From NCBI GenBank assembly GCA_038240875.1, contig JBBRGG010000132.1:1-10208 (forward strand): a DNA stretch of 10,208 nucleotides, read 5' to 3'. Numbering within the stretch: the first letter of the stretch is position 1; each line of letters begins with the position of its first letter. The stretch comes from JBBRGG01 sp038240875. Its GTDB lineage: Bacteria; Planctomycetota; Phycisphaerae; Phycisphaerales; UBA1924. The notes beneath the pieces are model-generated. The model made no database searches. It was not told where the DNA came from and saw only the letters and a program-made list of their open reading frames with translations. Shown here one piece after another: positions 1-7,314 of this stretch. A program made the translations under genes and the position numbers.

Positions 1-440
1 ACTTCAACCAGATCACGAATCAACGGGTATCGTCGGCGTTTTGCCGCGATGAGTTCATGAACGTACTTCGCCAGCCAGAATCGATCCAGCGTCTCGCCAT
101 CAAACGTCAGGATGACATGAGCCCTCGCGTGTCGCGAACCAGATCGCGCAATCCCGCGTGTAAATCCCGCCATTGGTGGATGGTGATGGTCGCCATGCTC
201 GCATCGACCCACTGATCATCCAAAGGCAAGGCCTCAGCAGATCAAGCGACGGCTCGATTGCGATCAGATGCCAACTGGGTGGCTCATACCTACCCGCGCC
301 TGATCCAACATTTAGAACTGTCTTGGCCAACCTCAAAGCGGCATGAATCTGTACCTCGATCCGCAGATCAAGCTGCGATGCGAGGCGTATCTGATGTCGA
401 TTACGCCATAATCAACGTCCCCGGCTATTGATCGTTCCAT
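1..440 (-). pseudogene. Decayed class I SAM-dependent methyltransferase (frameshifted, runs off the left edge)
   Basis: Read from an ATG at 440-438, the minus strand gives recognisable methyltransferase sequence, but only by changing frame at least three times. The first frame reads MERSIAGDVDYGVIDIRYA and so on, and shifts near 373-374. The second (about 372-239) carries an IHAALRLAKTVLNVG stretch, with the glycine-rich SAM-binding motif I in VLNVGSGAG, and then IAIEPS, the acidic end of the second strand. The third frame (238-117) reads EALPLDDQWVDASMATITIHQW, the usual motif II/III region. The fourth (116 to the edge) reads VILTFDGETLDRFWLAKYV. From memory of the family, some 15-18 residues between IAIEPS and EALP are missing, so there is a deletion as well as small indels. 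No single frame could give a working enzyme. The gene is divergent from the TetR gene. The family assignment is fairly secure; the methyl acceptor is unknown. Confidence 0.8.
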
Positions 441-514
441 AATCCCTTTCTAGAAGAGAGTTTGAAGCGAATTCAACAAACTTCTTGACTGTCCTAACAC
501 GCATAATTATTGGG

Positions 515-543
515 GTTAAAATACTTAACATTGTTCAATGAAC
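515..543. promoter_or_regulatory. Two small inverted repeats, possible TetR operator
   Basis: GTTAA-AATAC-TTAAC at 515-529 and GTTCA-A-TGAAC at 533-543 are perfect inverted repeats with 5-bp arms. They lie directly upstream of the candidate -35 box of the TetR gene. TetR-family repressors bind short palindromes and usually control their own promoter, so these are the best operator candidates here. A third, shorter palindrome (CTACGAGTAG, 561-570) lies between the -35 and -10. The arms are short and the region is AT-rich, so chance occurrence is possible. Confidence 0.3.
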
Positions 544-548
544 TTTTC

Positions 549-576
549 TTGACTATTGACCTACGAGTAGTAAACT
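549..576 (+). promoter_or_regulatory. Candidate sigma70-type promoter of the efflux cassette
   Basis: TTGACT at 549-554 (5 of 6 matches to the -35 consensus) is followed after 16 bases by TAAACT at 571-576 (4 of 6 to the -10). This would start transcription about 35 bases before the chosen start of the TetR gene. An overlapping TTGACC at 556-561 is an alternative -35 but sits too close to this -10. This is a consensus match only; planctomycete promoters are poorly characterised. Confidence 0.35.
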
Positions 577-617
577 AACGACGTTTCACTGATTGACTAC
601 CTGTATGGAGAGTGTGC

Positions 618-1298
618 GTGGGATCTATTGAACGTCGAGCTCGCGAACGAAATCAGACGCGTGATCTGATCTTGACTGCAGCTCGCGACATATTCATTAA
701 GGAAGGATGCGATGCTCTCACGATGCGACGTGTCGCCGACGCTATCGAGTACACCCCGGCGGCGATCTATGCTCACTTCAAAGACAAGCTTCACATGATG
801 ATCGCACTTTGCGATAGCGACTTTGGGTTGCTGCGCGATGCGATGGGAGACCTTGATTCGATCACCGATCCGGTTCAGCGGCTTCGGGTTTCGGGGCATG
901 CCTATGTTGACTTTGCACTCTTGCACCCTCACCACTACCGCTTTATGTTCATGACGCCTTGGCCTGAAGAAGCAAGCATCGAACCGCCGCCGGAGATTAA
1001 AAAAGAGATCAAGAAAGGCAATCCAGATCAAGACGCGTATGCCTTTCTCACGCTTCTTGTCCGCGACTGCATAGCCCAAGGCCGCTTCAAGCCTGAGTAC
1101 ACCGACGTCGATCTTGTAACGCAAACCTGCTGGGCTGCGGCTCACGGCGCGGTCTCTCTCTACATCACACATGGCAACGACCCATGGTGCAACTTCACCA
1201 ATCCCACAAAAGTCGCGCGAATGCTCATTAATTCACAGCTCGATGGCATGCTTCTTCAACCAGACAACGCAGGCTCCGCGTACGGAGAATTCGCATGA
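618..1298 (+). CDS. TetR/AcrR-family transcriptional regulator (WHG-type C-terminal domain)
   Basis: This 226-residue protein is a one-component DNA-binding regulator, most likely the repressor of the efflux genes that follow. Residues about 12-57 form the TetR helix-turn-helix domain: TRDLILTAARDIFIKEG, then LTMRRVADAIEYTPAAIYAHFKDK, the typical recognition-helix signature. The C-terminal ligand and dimer domain contains CWAAAHGAVSLYI (residues 171-183), resembling the WHG motif of the TetR_C_33 type. I chose GTG at 618 because GGAG at 607-610 sits 7 bases before it; GTG at 612 in the same frame would overlap that Shine-Dalgarno. The TGA stop overlaps the ATG of the permease in ATGA, so the two are probably translationally coupled. 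The ligand is unknown. Fold and role as a regulator are secure; the target is inferred from position. Confidence 0.93.
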   Translation: MGSIERRARERNQTRDLILTAARDIFIKEGCDALTMRRVADAIEYTPAAIYAHFKDKLHMMIALCDSDFGLLRDAMGDLDSITDPVQRLRVSGHAYVDFALLHPHHYRFMFMTPWPEEASIEPPPEIKKEIKKGNPDQDAYAFLTLLVRDCIAQGRFKPEYTDVDLVTQTCWAAAHGAVSLYITHGNDPWCNFTNPTKVARMLINSQLDGMLLQPDNAGSAYGEFA

Positions 1299-2438
1299 TC
1301 CTGGTCGCATTGAAAATGCTCACCGGATAGGCTCAAATACTTCGGCTTGATCGCCGGGATGGCATTCGCCGCCATGATGATCGCGCAGCAGGCATCGATC
1401 TTTGTCGGGCTTAAAACTCAAACCGGCACCTTCATTCGCGACAACTCAATCGTGGACCTCTGGGTCATTGATGATCAGGTTCGGTTCAGTGAAGATCAAA
1501 AGCCGATCCCTGAAACCACGGTCCAGCGCACTCGCGGCATCGATGGCGTCAAGTGAGCCGTTCCCATGTATAAAGGCTCGCTTCGCGCTCGCCTTGTCGA
1601 CGGCACACGAATGCAGGCCGTCATCATCGGCATCGACGACGCCACGCTCATCGGCGGCCCCCAAAACATGACACACGGTGCGCTCACCGATCTTCGCCGT
1701 GATTCGGCGATCATCATCGACGAACGCGACATGAAGTCTAAGCTCATGCTTGAACGCATCAAAGAACCCATGCGCGTGGGCGATCACATTTCCCTCAATG
1801 ACACCGACACAGTCGTCGTCGGTACTTTCAAAGGAAATCCGTCGTTCTTCTGGGATCCCATTATCTATACAACTTATACCCGTGCACTGCGCCTTGCACC
1901 ACCTGAGCGCAACCTCACGTCCTTCGTTCTTGTCAAAGTGAAACCAGGCGTTGATCCCACATTTGTCCAGCAACAGATCGAATCGCAAACTCGCTACATC
2001 GCGCGAACGCCCAAACAATTTGAGTACATGACTAGCAAGTACATTCTCGAAAAAACCGGCATTCTTATCAACTTCGGCATGGCTATTGCGCTTGGGTTTG
2101 TCATCGGCATGATCGTCACCGGCCAAACTTTCTTCAACTTCACGCTCGACAACCTGCGTTACTTCGCTTCACTCAAAGCCATGGGCACAAGCTCCTTTAT
2201 GCTCGTCCGCATGGTCCTCTTCCAAGTCACATTCGTTACTTTCTTGTCCTATGGCATAGGCATCGGAGTCGCCGCAATCGCGGGCTATTTCATCCGCAAA
2301 ACCGACCTTGCGTTCCTCATGCCTTGGCAGGTCCTTGTCTATACGCTTGTCGCGATGCTTGTCGTGGGCTTTGCCTCGGGCATTCTGAGCCTTGTTAAAG
2401 TCTTGCGACTCGAACCTGGCGTTGTTTTCAAAACCTAA
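1295..2438 (+). pseudogene. ABC transporter permease, FtsX/DevC-like, interrupted by a frameshift and a nonsense codon
   Basis: This is the inner-membrane subunit of the efflux cassette. The start ATG (1295) overlaps the TetR stop. Eleven codons (MILVALKMLTG) end at TAG 1328-1330. One frame over, RLKYFGLIAGMAFAAMM continues the first membrane helix, so two bases of an expected GDR codon set are missing at about 1326-1329. The frame then runs to TGA at 1554-1556, in GVK-stop-AVPMYKG where relatives have Trp; TGG to TGA explains it. From 1557 the frame is intact to TAA 2438: a periplasmic domain, then an FtsX-type core with three membrane segments and the LRYFASLKAMGTS loop expected to contact the ATPase. 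Repaired length is about 381 residues, normal for the family. An internal ATG at 1566 could give a 290-residue protein lacking helix 1, probably non-functional. TGG is used for Trp elsewhere and TGA ends neighbouring genes, so recoding is unlikely. Sequencing error is an alternative for both lesions. Confidence 0.85.
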
Positions 2439-2578
2439 TACTTCACTATCAAAATCTGCCGACTCTGCCAATACAACGCCAGCGAACAACGCGTTATCAG
2501 AACGTTTATGCCAGCACGCTATTGAATACTAATTCACAAGCACGCTCAACACACCGCGACCAAGTCCACGAGCACCCC

Positions 2579-3406
2579 ATGACGACCAGCATCCAAGGCA
2601 ACATTAACCTTTCATTAGACGCCGCCTTGCTCAACGGCTCTTCACAGCCTCAGAGCCTGGGGTCGCGTGGCGTCGCCGTCCGCTGCCGAGGCGTCACCAA
2701 AACCTATGGCTCGGGCGCTAACGCCGTCCGCGCATTGCGTGGAGTCGATCTCGATGTTCACGTGGGCGAACTGCTCATGCTCGTTGGCCCATCTGGCTGC
2801 GGCAAGACCAGCCTCATCTCTGTCATCGCGGGAGTTCTTGATCGCGACGGCGGCGAGTGCACCGTACTTGATCAAGATTTCTCCAAGCTCGGTTCCAATG
2901 CTCGCGCTCACTTTCGTGGCCAGAATATCGGCTTTGTCTTTCAATCATTTAACCTCATCCCGACTCTCACCATTGCGGAGAACGCCGCTGTCCCGCTCAT
3001 GATCAATGGCGTTTCTCGCTCCAAAGCCATCAAGGCCGCCTCAGTAATCCTCGAACAAGTCGGCTTGGGCACACGCGTTCACAACAAGCCCAGCCAGCTC
3101 TCAGGCGGGCAGCAACAACGCGTCGCTATCGCTCGCTCACTTGTTCATAAACCCAAGATCATCGTCTGCGACGAACCCACCAGCGCACTGGACCACGTTA
3201 CAGGCCAAAAGGTCATGGAGCTGCTGCGAAACGTCGCATCAAAGAACGATCTCTCCCTCATCGTCGTCACACACGACCAGCGCATCTTTGAGTTCGCCGA
3301 CCGTATCGCCGAGATGGACGACGGGCACATCGAACGCATCTCTACCGGCTCGGGTTTGCTCAAAGGCACCAGCCAGACGCATGCCGCCAGCGACGAATCA
3401 AAGTAA
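2579..3406 (+). CDS. ABC transporter ATP-binding protein (MacB/LolD/DevA type)
   Basis: This cytoplasmic ATPase of 275 residues would power the neighbouring permease. All nucleotide-binding motifs are present: Walker A GPSGCGKTS (70-78), Q-loop FQSFNL (Gln122), signature LSGGQQQR (174-181), Walker B IIVCDEP (194-200, catalytic Glu199), D-loop SALD (202-205) and the switch His232 in VVTHD. Spacing and the MDDGHI end match the LolD/MacB/DevA group, which pairs with FtsX-type permeases. Residues 1-33 are a poorly conserved leader before the core. I took ATG 2579; an in-frame TTG at 2522 would add 19 residues, and neither has a clear Shine-Dalgarno. The gene follows the permease after 140 bases and precedes the adaptor by 54, in one apparent operon. 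The domain is complete, unlike that of its partner. ATPase function is sure; the substrate is unknown. Confidence 0.93.
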   Translation: MTTSIQGNINLSLDAALLNGSSQPQSLGSRGVAVRCRGVTKTYGSGANAVRALRGVDLDVHVGELLMLVGPSGCGKTSLISVIAGVLDRDGGECTVLDQDFSKLGSNARAHFRGQNIGFVFQSFNLIPTLTIAENAAVPLMINGVSRSKAIKAASVILEQVGLGTRVHNKPSQLSGGQQQRVAIARSLVHKPKIIVCDEPTSALDHVTGQKVMELLRNVASKNDLSLIVVTHDQRIFEFADRIAEMDDGHIERISTGSGLLKGTSQTHAASDESK

Positions 3407-3460
3407 ACCAGCCACCAAACAAATGCGATAGTACATTCAGTTTAGCACAGGAACCGCACA

Positions 3461-4558
3461 ATGATCCGTACCTATCTGATTCCATTGCTCGCAATTGCAG
3501 GCGTTATTTTCGCGATCGTCACCGTGATTCAGGGCGCAAAGCCTCCTGTCGCGCAGCCGCCACTCATCGAGCCTCCACGCGCGCCATTTGAGGCTTTCGT
3601 CGCTGGTTCAGGCCTTGTAGAAGCCAGCACGGAGAATATCGCCGTCGCGAGCGCGGTCCCAGGCAAGATCATGTCCGTGCTTGTAAAAGTCGGCCAGACC
3701 GTGAATAAAGGCGACGAACTCTTTCGCGTTGACGATCGTGATTTGGTCGCGCAGCTCGCCGTCAGGAAGGCACAAGTACGCATCGCCGAGGAACAATTAT
3801 CGCGTTTGGCTGCGGGTACTCGCCCAGAACAGATCCCACCAGCCCAGGCGCGCCTCGCCGAAGCCGATGCATTGCTCGCCGATGCCAAGGACCAATTGGC
3901 AATGTGGACTCAGGTGCAAGACCCGCGCGCCGTAAGCGAGCAAGAGACGCGCCGCCGCCGATTTAACGTAACTTCCGCCGAGGCTCGTGCCGCACAATCT
4001 CGCGCCGATCTGGCTCTCCTCGACGCTGGCACTTGGAAGCCCGACCTCGACATCGCCGCGACCCAGGTTGACGCAGCACGTTCCGAAGTCGCCCAAATCG
4101 AAACCGAGATCGAGCGCCGAATCGCTCGCGCTCCGGTCGATGGCATGATCTTAAAGCTCAACGCACGCCCCGGCGAATACGCTCCCGCAGGCGACTCGGC
4201 CCAGCCTCTTGTCCTCATGGGCGATGTTTCGACCCTTCACGTTCGCGTCGACATCGATGAGAACGAAGCTTGGCGCGTCGAGAAAGGTCGCGATGCCGCC
4301 TGCTTTGTTCGCGGCAATAAGAACATCAAGGCCAACCTCACATTTGTCAGCTTCGAGCCTTATGTCGTCCCCAAACGCTCTCTCACCGGCGAGAGTACTG
4401 AACGCGTCGACACGCGCGTCCTTCAAGTAATCTATGCCTTCGACCCGAAAGAAATGAAGGTCTTCGTCGGTCAGCAAGTCGACGTCTACATCGAATCAAA
4501 CCCAATCGCACAATCTCTGAACCAGTCATTACAACCTTCTGCTACTACAACTCCTTAA
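3461..4558 (+). CDS. HlyD/MacA-type periplasmic adaptor (membrane fusion) protein
   Basis: This 365-residue protein would link the inner-membrane pump to the outer-membrane channel. Residues 5-25 form an uncleaved signal anchor (TYLIPLLAIAGVIFAIV), followed by a proline-rich linker. The first half of the lipoyl domain lies at about 60-95 (AVPGKIMSVLVKVGQTVNKGD). Residues about 96-218 form a long Ala/Glu/Arg-rich helical hairpin that would contact the channel. The second lipoyl half, IARAPVDGMILKLNARPGEY, starts at 221, and a beta-barrel region runs from about 250 to 345. The order is that of DevB/HlyD adaptors, and the length is normal. ATG 3461 is preceded by AGGA about 9 bases upstream. The gene sits 54 bases after the ATPase gene. 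Ser/Thr/Gln-rich residues end the protein. The role is secure from architecture; the exact partners are inferred from the operon. Confidence 0.92.
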   Translation: MIRTYLIPLLAIAGVIFAIVTVIQGAKPPVAQPPLIEPPRAPFEAFVAGSGLVEASTENIAVASAVPGKIMSVLVKVGQTVNKGDELFRVDDRDLVAQLAVRKAQVRIAEEQLSRLAAGTRPEQIPPAQARLAEADALLADAKDQLAMWTQVQDPRAVSEQETRRRRFNVTSAEARAAQSRADLALLDAGTWKPDLDIAATQVDAARSEVAQIETEIERRIARAPVDGMILKLNARPGEYAPAGDSAQPLVLMGDVSTLHVRVDIDENEAWRVEKGRDAACFVRGNKNIKANLTFVSFEPYVVPKRSLTGESTERVDTRVLQVIYAFDPKEMKVFVGQQVDVYIESNPIAQSLNQSLQPSATTTP

Positions 4559-4701
4559 TACGTGCGTGTTCCACCTTTGAAGATGATCGTCCGACTCAAT
4601 CGTGATGTTCGCACGCACAGTCGTCATACGTTCAAGTCAATTCGCCGTACCCTGACCACTTCATCACAGATTGATCCACAGCCTCATCGAGGAACGCCTT
4701 C

Positions 4702-6309
4702 ATGCGATTCATCCGCTCGAACCAAATACTGAAGACAACTCACACGTACACTCGCACGACCACGCTGGTCACTGCGCTTGGGTTGGTTGTCATCGCTGGC
4801 CTTGCCTCGTGCACCGTCGGCCCAAACTACGAAGCCAAGAAGGTGGACATCACCGTTACCTTCGGCTCGCTCGACGCAGGCGTAGCTTCGGCACCATCCG
4901 CAGAAGCCGCCGCCCGTAGCACAACCGCCAACGCAACATCATTGGCCCCCGGCGCAATTGCCACCTGGTGGGAACAACTCAACGACCCCGCGCTCACGCA
5001 GCTTGTCATCCAAGCCGCCGCGATGAATCTCGACCTTAAACTCGCTCAGTCGCGCTTGCGCGAAGCCCGCGCTTTGCGTGGCATCGCCTTCTCCGCTCGC
5101 CTTCCCTTAGTTGACGCGCGCAGCGAAGCAACCCGTTCTCGAGGTAGCGAAAACCTCGACAATTTCGGTAATTTTAGTGGCAATAATAGTGATACTACCA
5201 ATTTCCAAGGCGGGCTCGACGCCTCGTGGGAAATCGATCTCTTCGGCAGGATCAGCCGCGACATCGAGGCTGCGGACGCCGATATCGACGTCGCCCGCGA
5301 AGCCAAGTTTGCCGTGCTTGTTTCAGTAGTCGCCGAAGTTGCCGACGCATACATCGATCACCGCGTCTTGTCGCGCCGCGTCCTTGTCTCTGAACAAACT
5401 ATCGCCGCTCAACGCGAAACTGTCAACCTTACGCAAACTCGCTTGAACGCTGGTATCGCCAACGAGCTCGAAGTGGCCCAAGCCCAAGCCTTGCTCTCTT
5501 CACGCCAAGCGCAGTTGCCTATGTTTCAAGCTGGGCAACGCCTCGCGGCGCACCGCCTTGCAGTGTTGCTTGGCCGCGCTCCAGGCACGCCGGTAGAAGA
5601 GCTGACTCAAGCAAGCACGCTCGATCAAATCCCCGCGTCAATGACGCAAGTTCCTATCGGCTTACCTTCGGAGCTACTGCGCCGTCGCCCCGACTTGCGA
5701 CAAGCCGAACGTCAAGTCGCCGCCGCGACGGCACGCATCGGTGTCGCCACCGCCGAGCTCTATCCACGCTTCTCCCTCACCGGCACATTTGGGTTGTCCG
5801 CTGGCGATATTGCTAATATTGCTGATGGTAATTCGCGCGTATGGTCCGTTGGTCCATCGATGCGTTGGAGCATCTTCAGCGCTGGCCGCATTCGATCGCA
5901 GATTGCAGCCGCCGACGCTCGCGCCGAGCAATCGCTGATTCAATATGAACGTTCGGTTCTTGTCGCGCTGCGTGAAGTCGAAGACTCATTGACCAATCTC
6001 GCGTACGAGCAAGATCGCCAATCAGCACTTGCTCGCACAGTTATTGCAAGCAAGCGAGCCGCGACGCTCGCGCAAGACCGCTACCAAAGCGGAGTCGGCG
6101 ACTTCCTCGACGTCCTCGAAGCCCAGCGACAGGCGTATGACGCTGAAGATCAACTCGTGACGAGCAAAGGCACTTCGCTGCGTGCCTTAATCGCCCTCTA
6201 TAAAGCCCTCGGCGGCGGCTGGCCCGAAGAAATGCCAACACCAACAACTCCTGACCAAACTCCTGCCGATGAAGCGGCAACAGCGCAAGCAACTCCACCA
6301 GTGCAGTAA
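4702..6309 (+). CDS. NodT-family outer-membrane efflux lipoprotein (TolC-like channel)
   Basis: This 535-residue outer-membrane component would let the pump discharge outside the cell. A signal peptide ends in the lipobox LASC, with Cys37 as the lipidation site, followed by TVGPNY, the usual NodT/OprM opening. The two internal OEP repeats are clear: the first ends with the strands around WEIDLFGRIS (176-185); the second has LRRRPDLRQAERQVAAATARIGVA (326-349), LYPRFSLTGTFGLS and RWSIFSAGRI. YQSGVGDFLDVLEAQR (461-476) is the conserved last coiled-coil signature. ATG 4702 has GAGGA at 4689-4693, 8 bases upstream. The protein is somewhat longer than usual because of linkers after Cys37 and a Thr/Pro/Ala-rich tail (about 511-535). 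Two loops predicted outside the barrel (151-168 and 366-379) are rich in Asn, Gly and Ser and use AT-rich codons. It is the last gene before the terminator at 6349. Confidence 0.94.
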   Translation: MRFIRSNQILKTTHTYTRTTTLVTALGLVVIAGLASCTVGPNYEAKKVDITVTFGSLDAGVASAPSAEAAARSTTANATSLAPGAIATWWEQLNDPALTQLVIQAAAMNLDLKLAQSRLREARALRGIAFSARLPLVDARSEATRSRGSENLDNFGNFSGNNSDTTNFQGGLDASWEIDLFGRISRDIEAADADIDVAREAKFAVLVSVVAEVADAYIDHRVLSRRVLVSEQTIAAQRETVNLTQTRLNAGIANELEVAQAQALLSSRQAQLPMFQAGQRLAAHRLAVLLGRAPGTPVEELTQASTLDQIPASMTQVPIGLPSELLRRRPDLRQAERQVAAATARIGVATAELYPRFSLTGTFGLSAGDIANIADGNSRVWSVGPSMRWSIFSAGRIRSQIAAADARAEQSLIQYERSVLVALREVEDSLTNLAYEQDRQSALARTVIASKRAATLAQDRYQSGVGDFLDVLEAQRQAYDAEDQLVTSKGTSLRALIALYKALGGGWPEEMPTPTTPDQTPADEAATAQATPPVQ

Positions 6310-6310
6310 A

Positions 6311-6326
6311 ACAAACGAGCGTTTGT
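6311..6326. repeat. Perfect 7-bp inverted repeat just after the efflux operon
   Basis: ACAAACG-AG-CGTTTGT lies two bases after the TAA of the outer-membrane channel gene. It could fold in the mRNA 3' end ahead of the terminator at 6349, perhaps protecting the transcript. It has no T-tract of its own. Confidence 0.5.
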
Positions 6327-6348
6327 GTTTGTGCATGCGCTTGATACT

Positions 6349-6371
6349 CTCTCTTTCCAAGAGGGTTTTTT
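6349..6371 (+). terminator. Intrinsic terminator of the efflux operon
   Basis: The stem CTCTCTT/AAGAGGG (seven pairs including one G-T) closes a TCC loop and is followed immediately by seven T residues. It lies 40 bases after the channel stop codon and fits a Rho-independent terminator for the plus-strand cassette. Confidence 0.7.
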
Positions 6372-6486
6372 AGTTTGAGTGCTTCTGTCTTGCTCTTGCC
6401 ACCACGATCGTCAAGATCATGGTGCTGCCTTCTTCCAATCGTCGTGGGCCGCTCCCCACTGGGCATGTATTGACTGTCTTGAGTAC

Positions 6487-6511
6487 CCCACTCTTCGAGA
6501 GGGGGTTTCTT
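6487..6511 (+). terminator. Second hairpin with T-rich tail, possible backup terminator
   Basis: CTCT-TCG-AGAG is extended, after one A-G mismatch, by CCC/GGG and followed by TTTCTT. It lies 120 bases beyond the first terminator on the same strand, so it may be a backup or may end a short separate transcript. The tail is interrupted by a C, so this one is weaker. Confidence 0.4.
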
Positions 6512-6732
6512 ATGTGAATTTGCATTATACTATATATGATTTACATTATAACATATATTTGATTCCGTGTGAAACACAGATGTTGTACTTACATAATTAC
6601 CCCGCTCTTCGATAAGTAGTACCCAAAACAGACCAAGTTTGAATAAGAATTCGCACAACCGTGCAATGTTCGTAGCAGGCTTGTCTGATGCTGGGTGCAC
6701 CTGCTCGCAAGCGGTTTAAGTTCTACTTCGCC

Positions 6733-6765
6733 AAAAACAAATTACCTCGCGACTAACGCGAGGTA
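6733..6765 (-). terminator. Intrinsic terminator of rpmA
   Basis: A perfect 9-bp stem TACCTCGCG/CGCGAGGTA (6743-6751 and 6757-6765) with a 5-base loop is followed on the minus strand by AATTTGTTTTTGG. It lies about 75 bases after the rpmA stop codon and fits a Rho-independent terminator reading leftward. Confidence 0.75.
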
Positions 6766-6839
6766 GATGAAATGATCTTGATTGTGGAAGCTAAGTGTAG
6801 AAGCCAGGCAGTAGAAACTGCTTCGCAAACCGTGACTGC

Positions 6840-7124
6840 TTACTTGGCTTCGGACTTGAGCCAAACCGGGCAAGGCGAGGTACCGTCCATAGGCAGGACG
6901 TGAACCTTGCGACCACGATAGACAACGCGGCCATCGGTCAGGCTAAAGAGAGTGTCGTCGGTTGCGCGACGAACATTGAAGCCCGCCATAAAAGGCGTGC
7001 CGACCTGACGAACCAAGATCGAGCCAGACTTGGCAATCTCGCCACCGTAAAGCTTGACGCCACGGTATTGAGGGTTGCTATCGCGGCCGTTCTTGGTTGA
7101 ACCCTGACCCTTTTTATGTGCCAT
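6840..7124 (-). CDS. rpmA: 50S ribosomal protein bL27
   Basis: This 94-residue protein is a component of the large ribosomal subunit whose N-terminus reaches the peptidyl-transferase centre. MAHKKGQGSTKNGRDSNPQYRG is the diagnostic bL27 start, followed by VKLYGGEIAKSGSILVRQVGT and the DTLFSLTDGRVVYRG strand. It starts directly with MAHKKG and lacks the cleavable N-terminal extension found in Firmicutes. I placed the start at ATG 7124; an in-frame GTG at 7190 would add 22 residues foreign to the family. A weak Shine-Dalgarno, AAAGG, lies 12 bases upstream. The last residues (VLPMDGTSPCPVWLKSEAK) form a slightly longer tail than usual. In most bacteria rplU (bL21) lies immediately upstream, but no bL21 sequence is visible here, so this gene stands alone. 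The identification is certain. Confidence 0.97.
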   Translation of the reverse strand: MAHKKGQGSTKNGRDSNPQYRGVKLYGGEIAKSGSILVRQVGTPFMAGFNVRRATDDTLFSLTDGRVVYRGRKVHVLPMDGTSPCPVWLKSEAK

Positions 7125-7282
7125 GATGTCGCCGTACCTTTCGATCACCGAGCCGTGGAATCGTGCTTCCTCGGCATTCTGGTCGTTCACTGAAATTTAT
7201 TTAATCACACCCAAACGCAAAACAAAACCCTAAACCCTAAACCCAACACTAATACCCTGAACAGGAACCTGAGTACTTCACA

Positions 7283-7299
7283 GGCCTAGACTCTAGGCC
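7283..7299. repeat. Perfect inverted repeat, 7-bp arms, 3-base loop
   Basis: GGCCTAG-ACT-CTAGGCC would form a strong hairpin on either strand. It lies 16 bases after the stop of the possible small minus-strand ORF and has no T-tract, so it may be a transcript-end structure or a binding site rather than an intrinsic terminator. Confidence 0.55.
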
Positions 7300-7314
7300 C
7301 GACCCCGGACCACT

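Larger units (their letters stand above)
6310..6839. other. Gene-free interval with terminators, AT-rich island and short repeats
   Basis: I see no convincing gene here. The left part holds the operon terminators. Positions about 6515-6600 are strikingly AT-rich (runs such as CATTATACTATATATGAT) and flanked by two copies of TACCCC(A/G)CTCTTCGA at 6484-6498 and 6598-6612. The region 6650-6720 has short complementary pieces (GCAC-AACC-GTGC; AGCAGG at 6674-6679 with CCTGCT at 6700-6705) that could fold, but it does not form a tRNA or a known RNA family that I recognise. The right part contains the minus-strand terminator of rpmA and a small hairpin, GCAGT-AGAA-ACTGC, at 6808-6821. Confidence 0.6.

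Noticed and set aside
597..1172. A 191-codon minus-strand frame opposite the TetR gene
   Set aside because: It is a shadow of the TetR coding frame, which has a clear helix-turn-helix and a good ribosome binding site.
1554..1556. TGA recoded as tryptophan or selenocysteine in the permease
   Set aside because: TGG encodes Trp throughout the window and TGA ends the TetR and GNAT genes; a separate frameshift in the same gene favours plain inactivation or error. No selenocysteine context is visible.
1446..2126. A long minus-strand frame of 226 codons opposite the permease
   Set aside because: It is the reverse shadow of the permease frame; its His/Asp-rich composition and the clear FtsX features on the plus strand argue against it.
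6653..6730. A tRNA-like or known structured RNA
   Set aside because: There are some short stems but no T-arm GGTTCRA, no cloverleaf pairing and no family signature I recognise.
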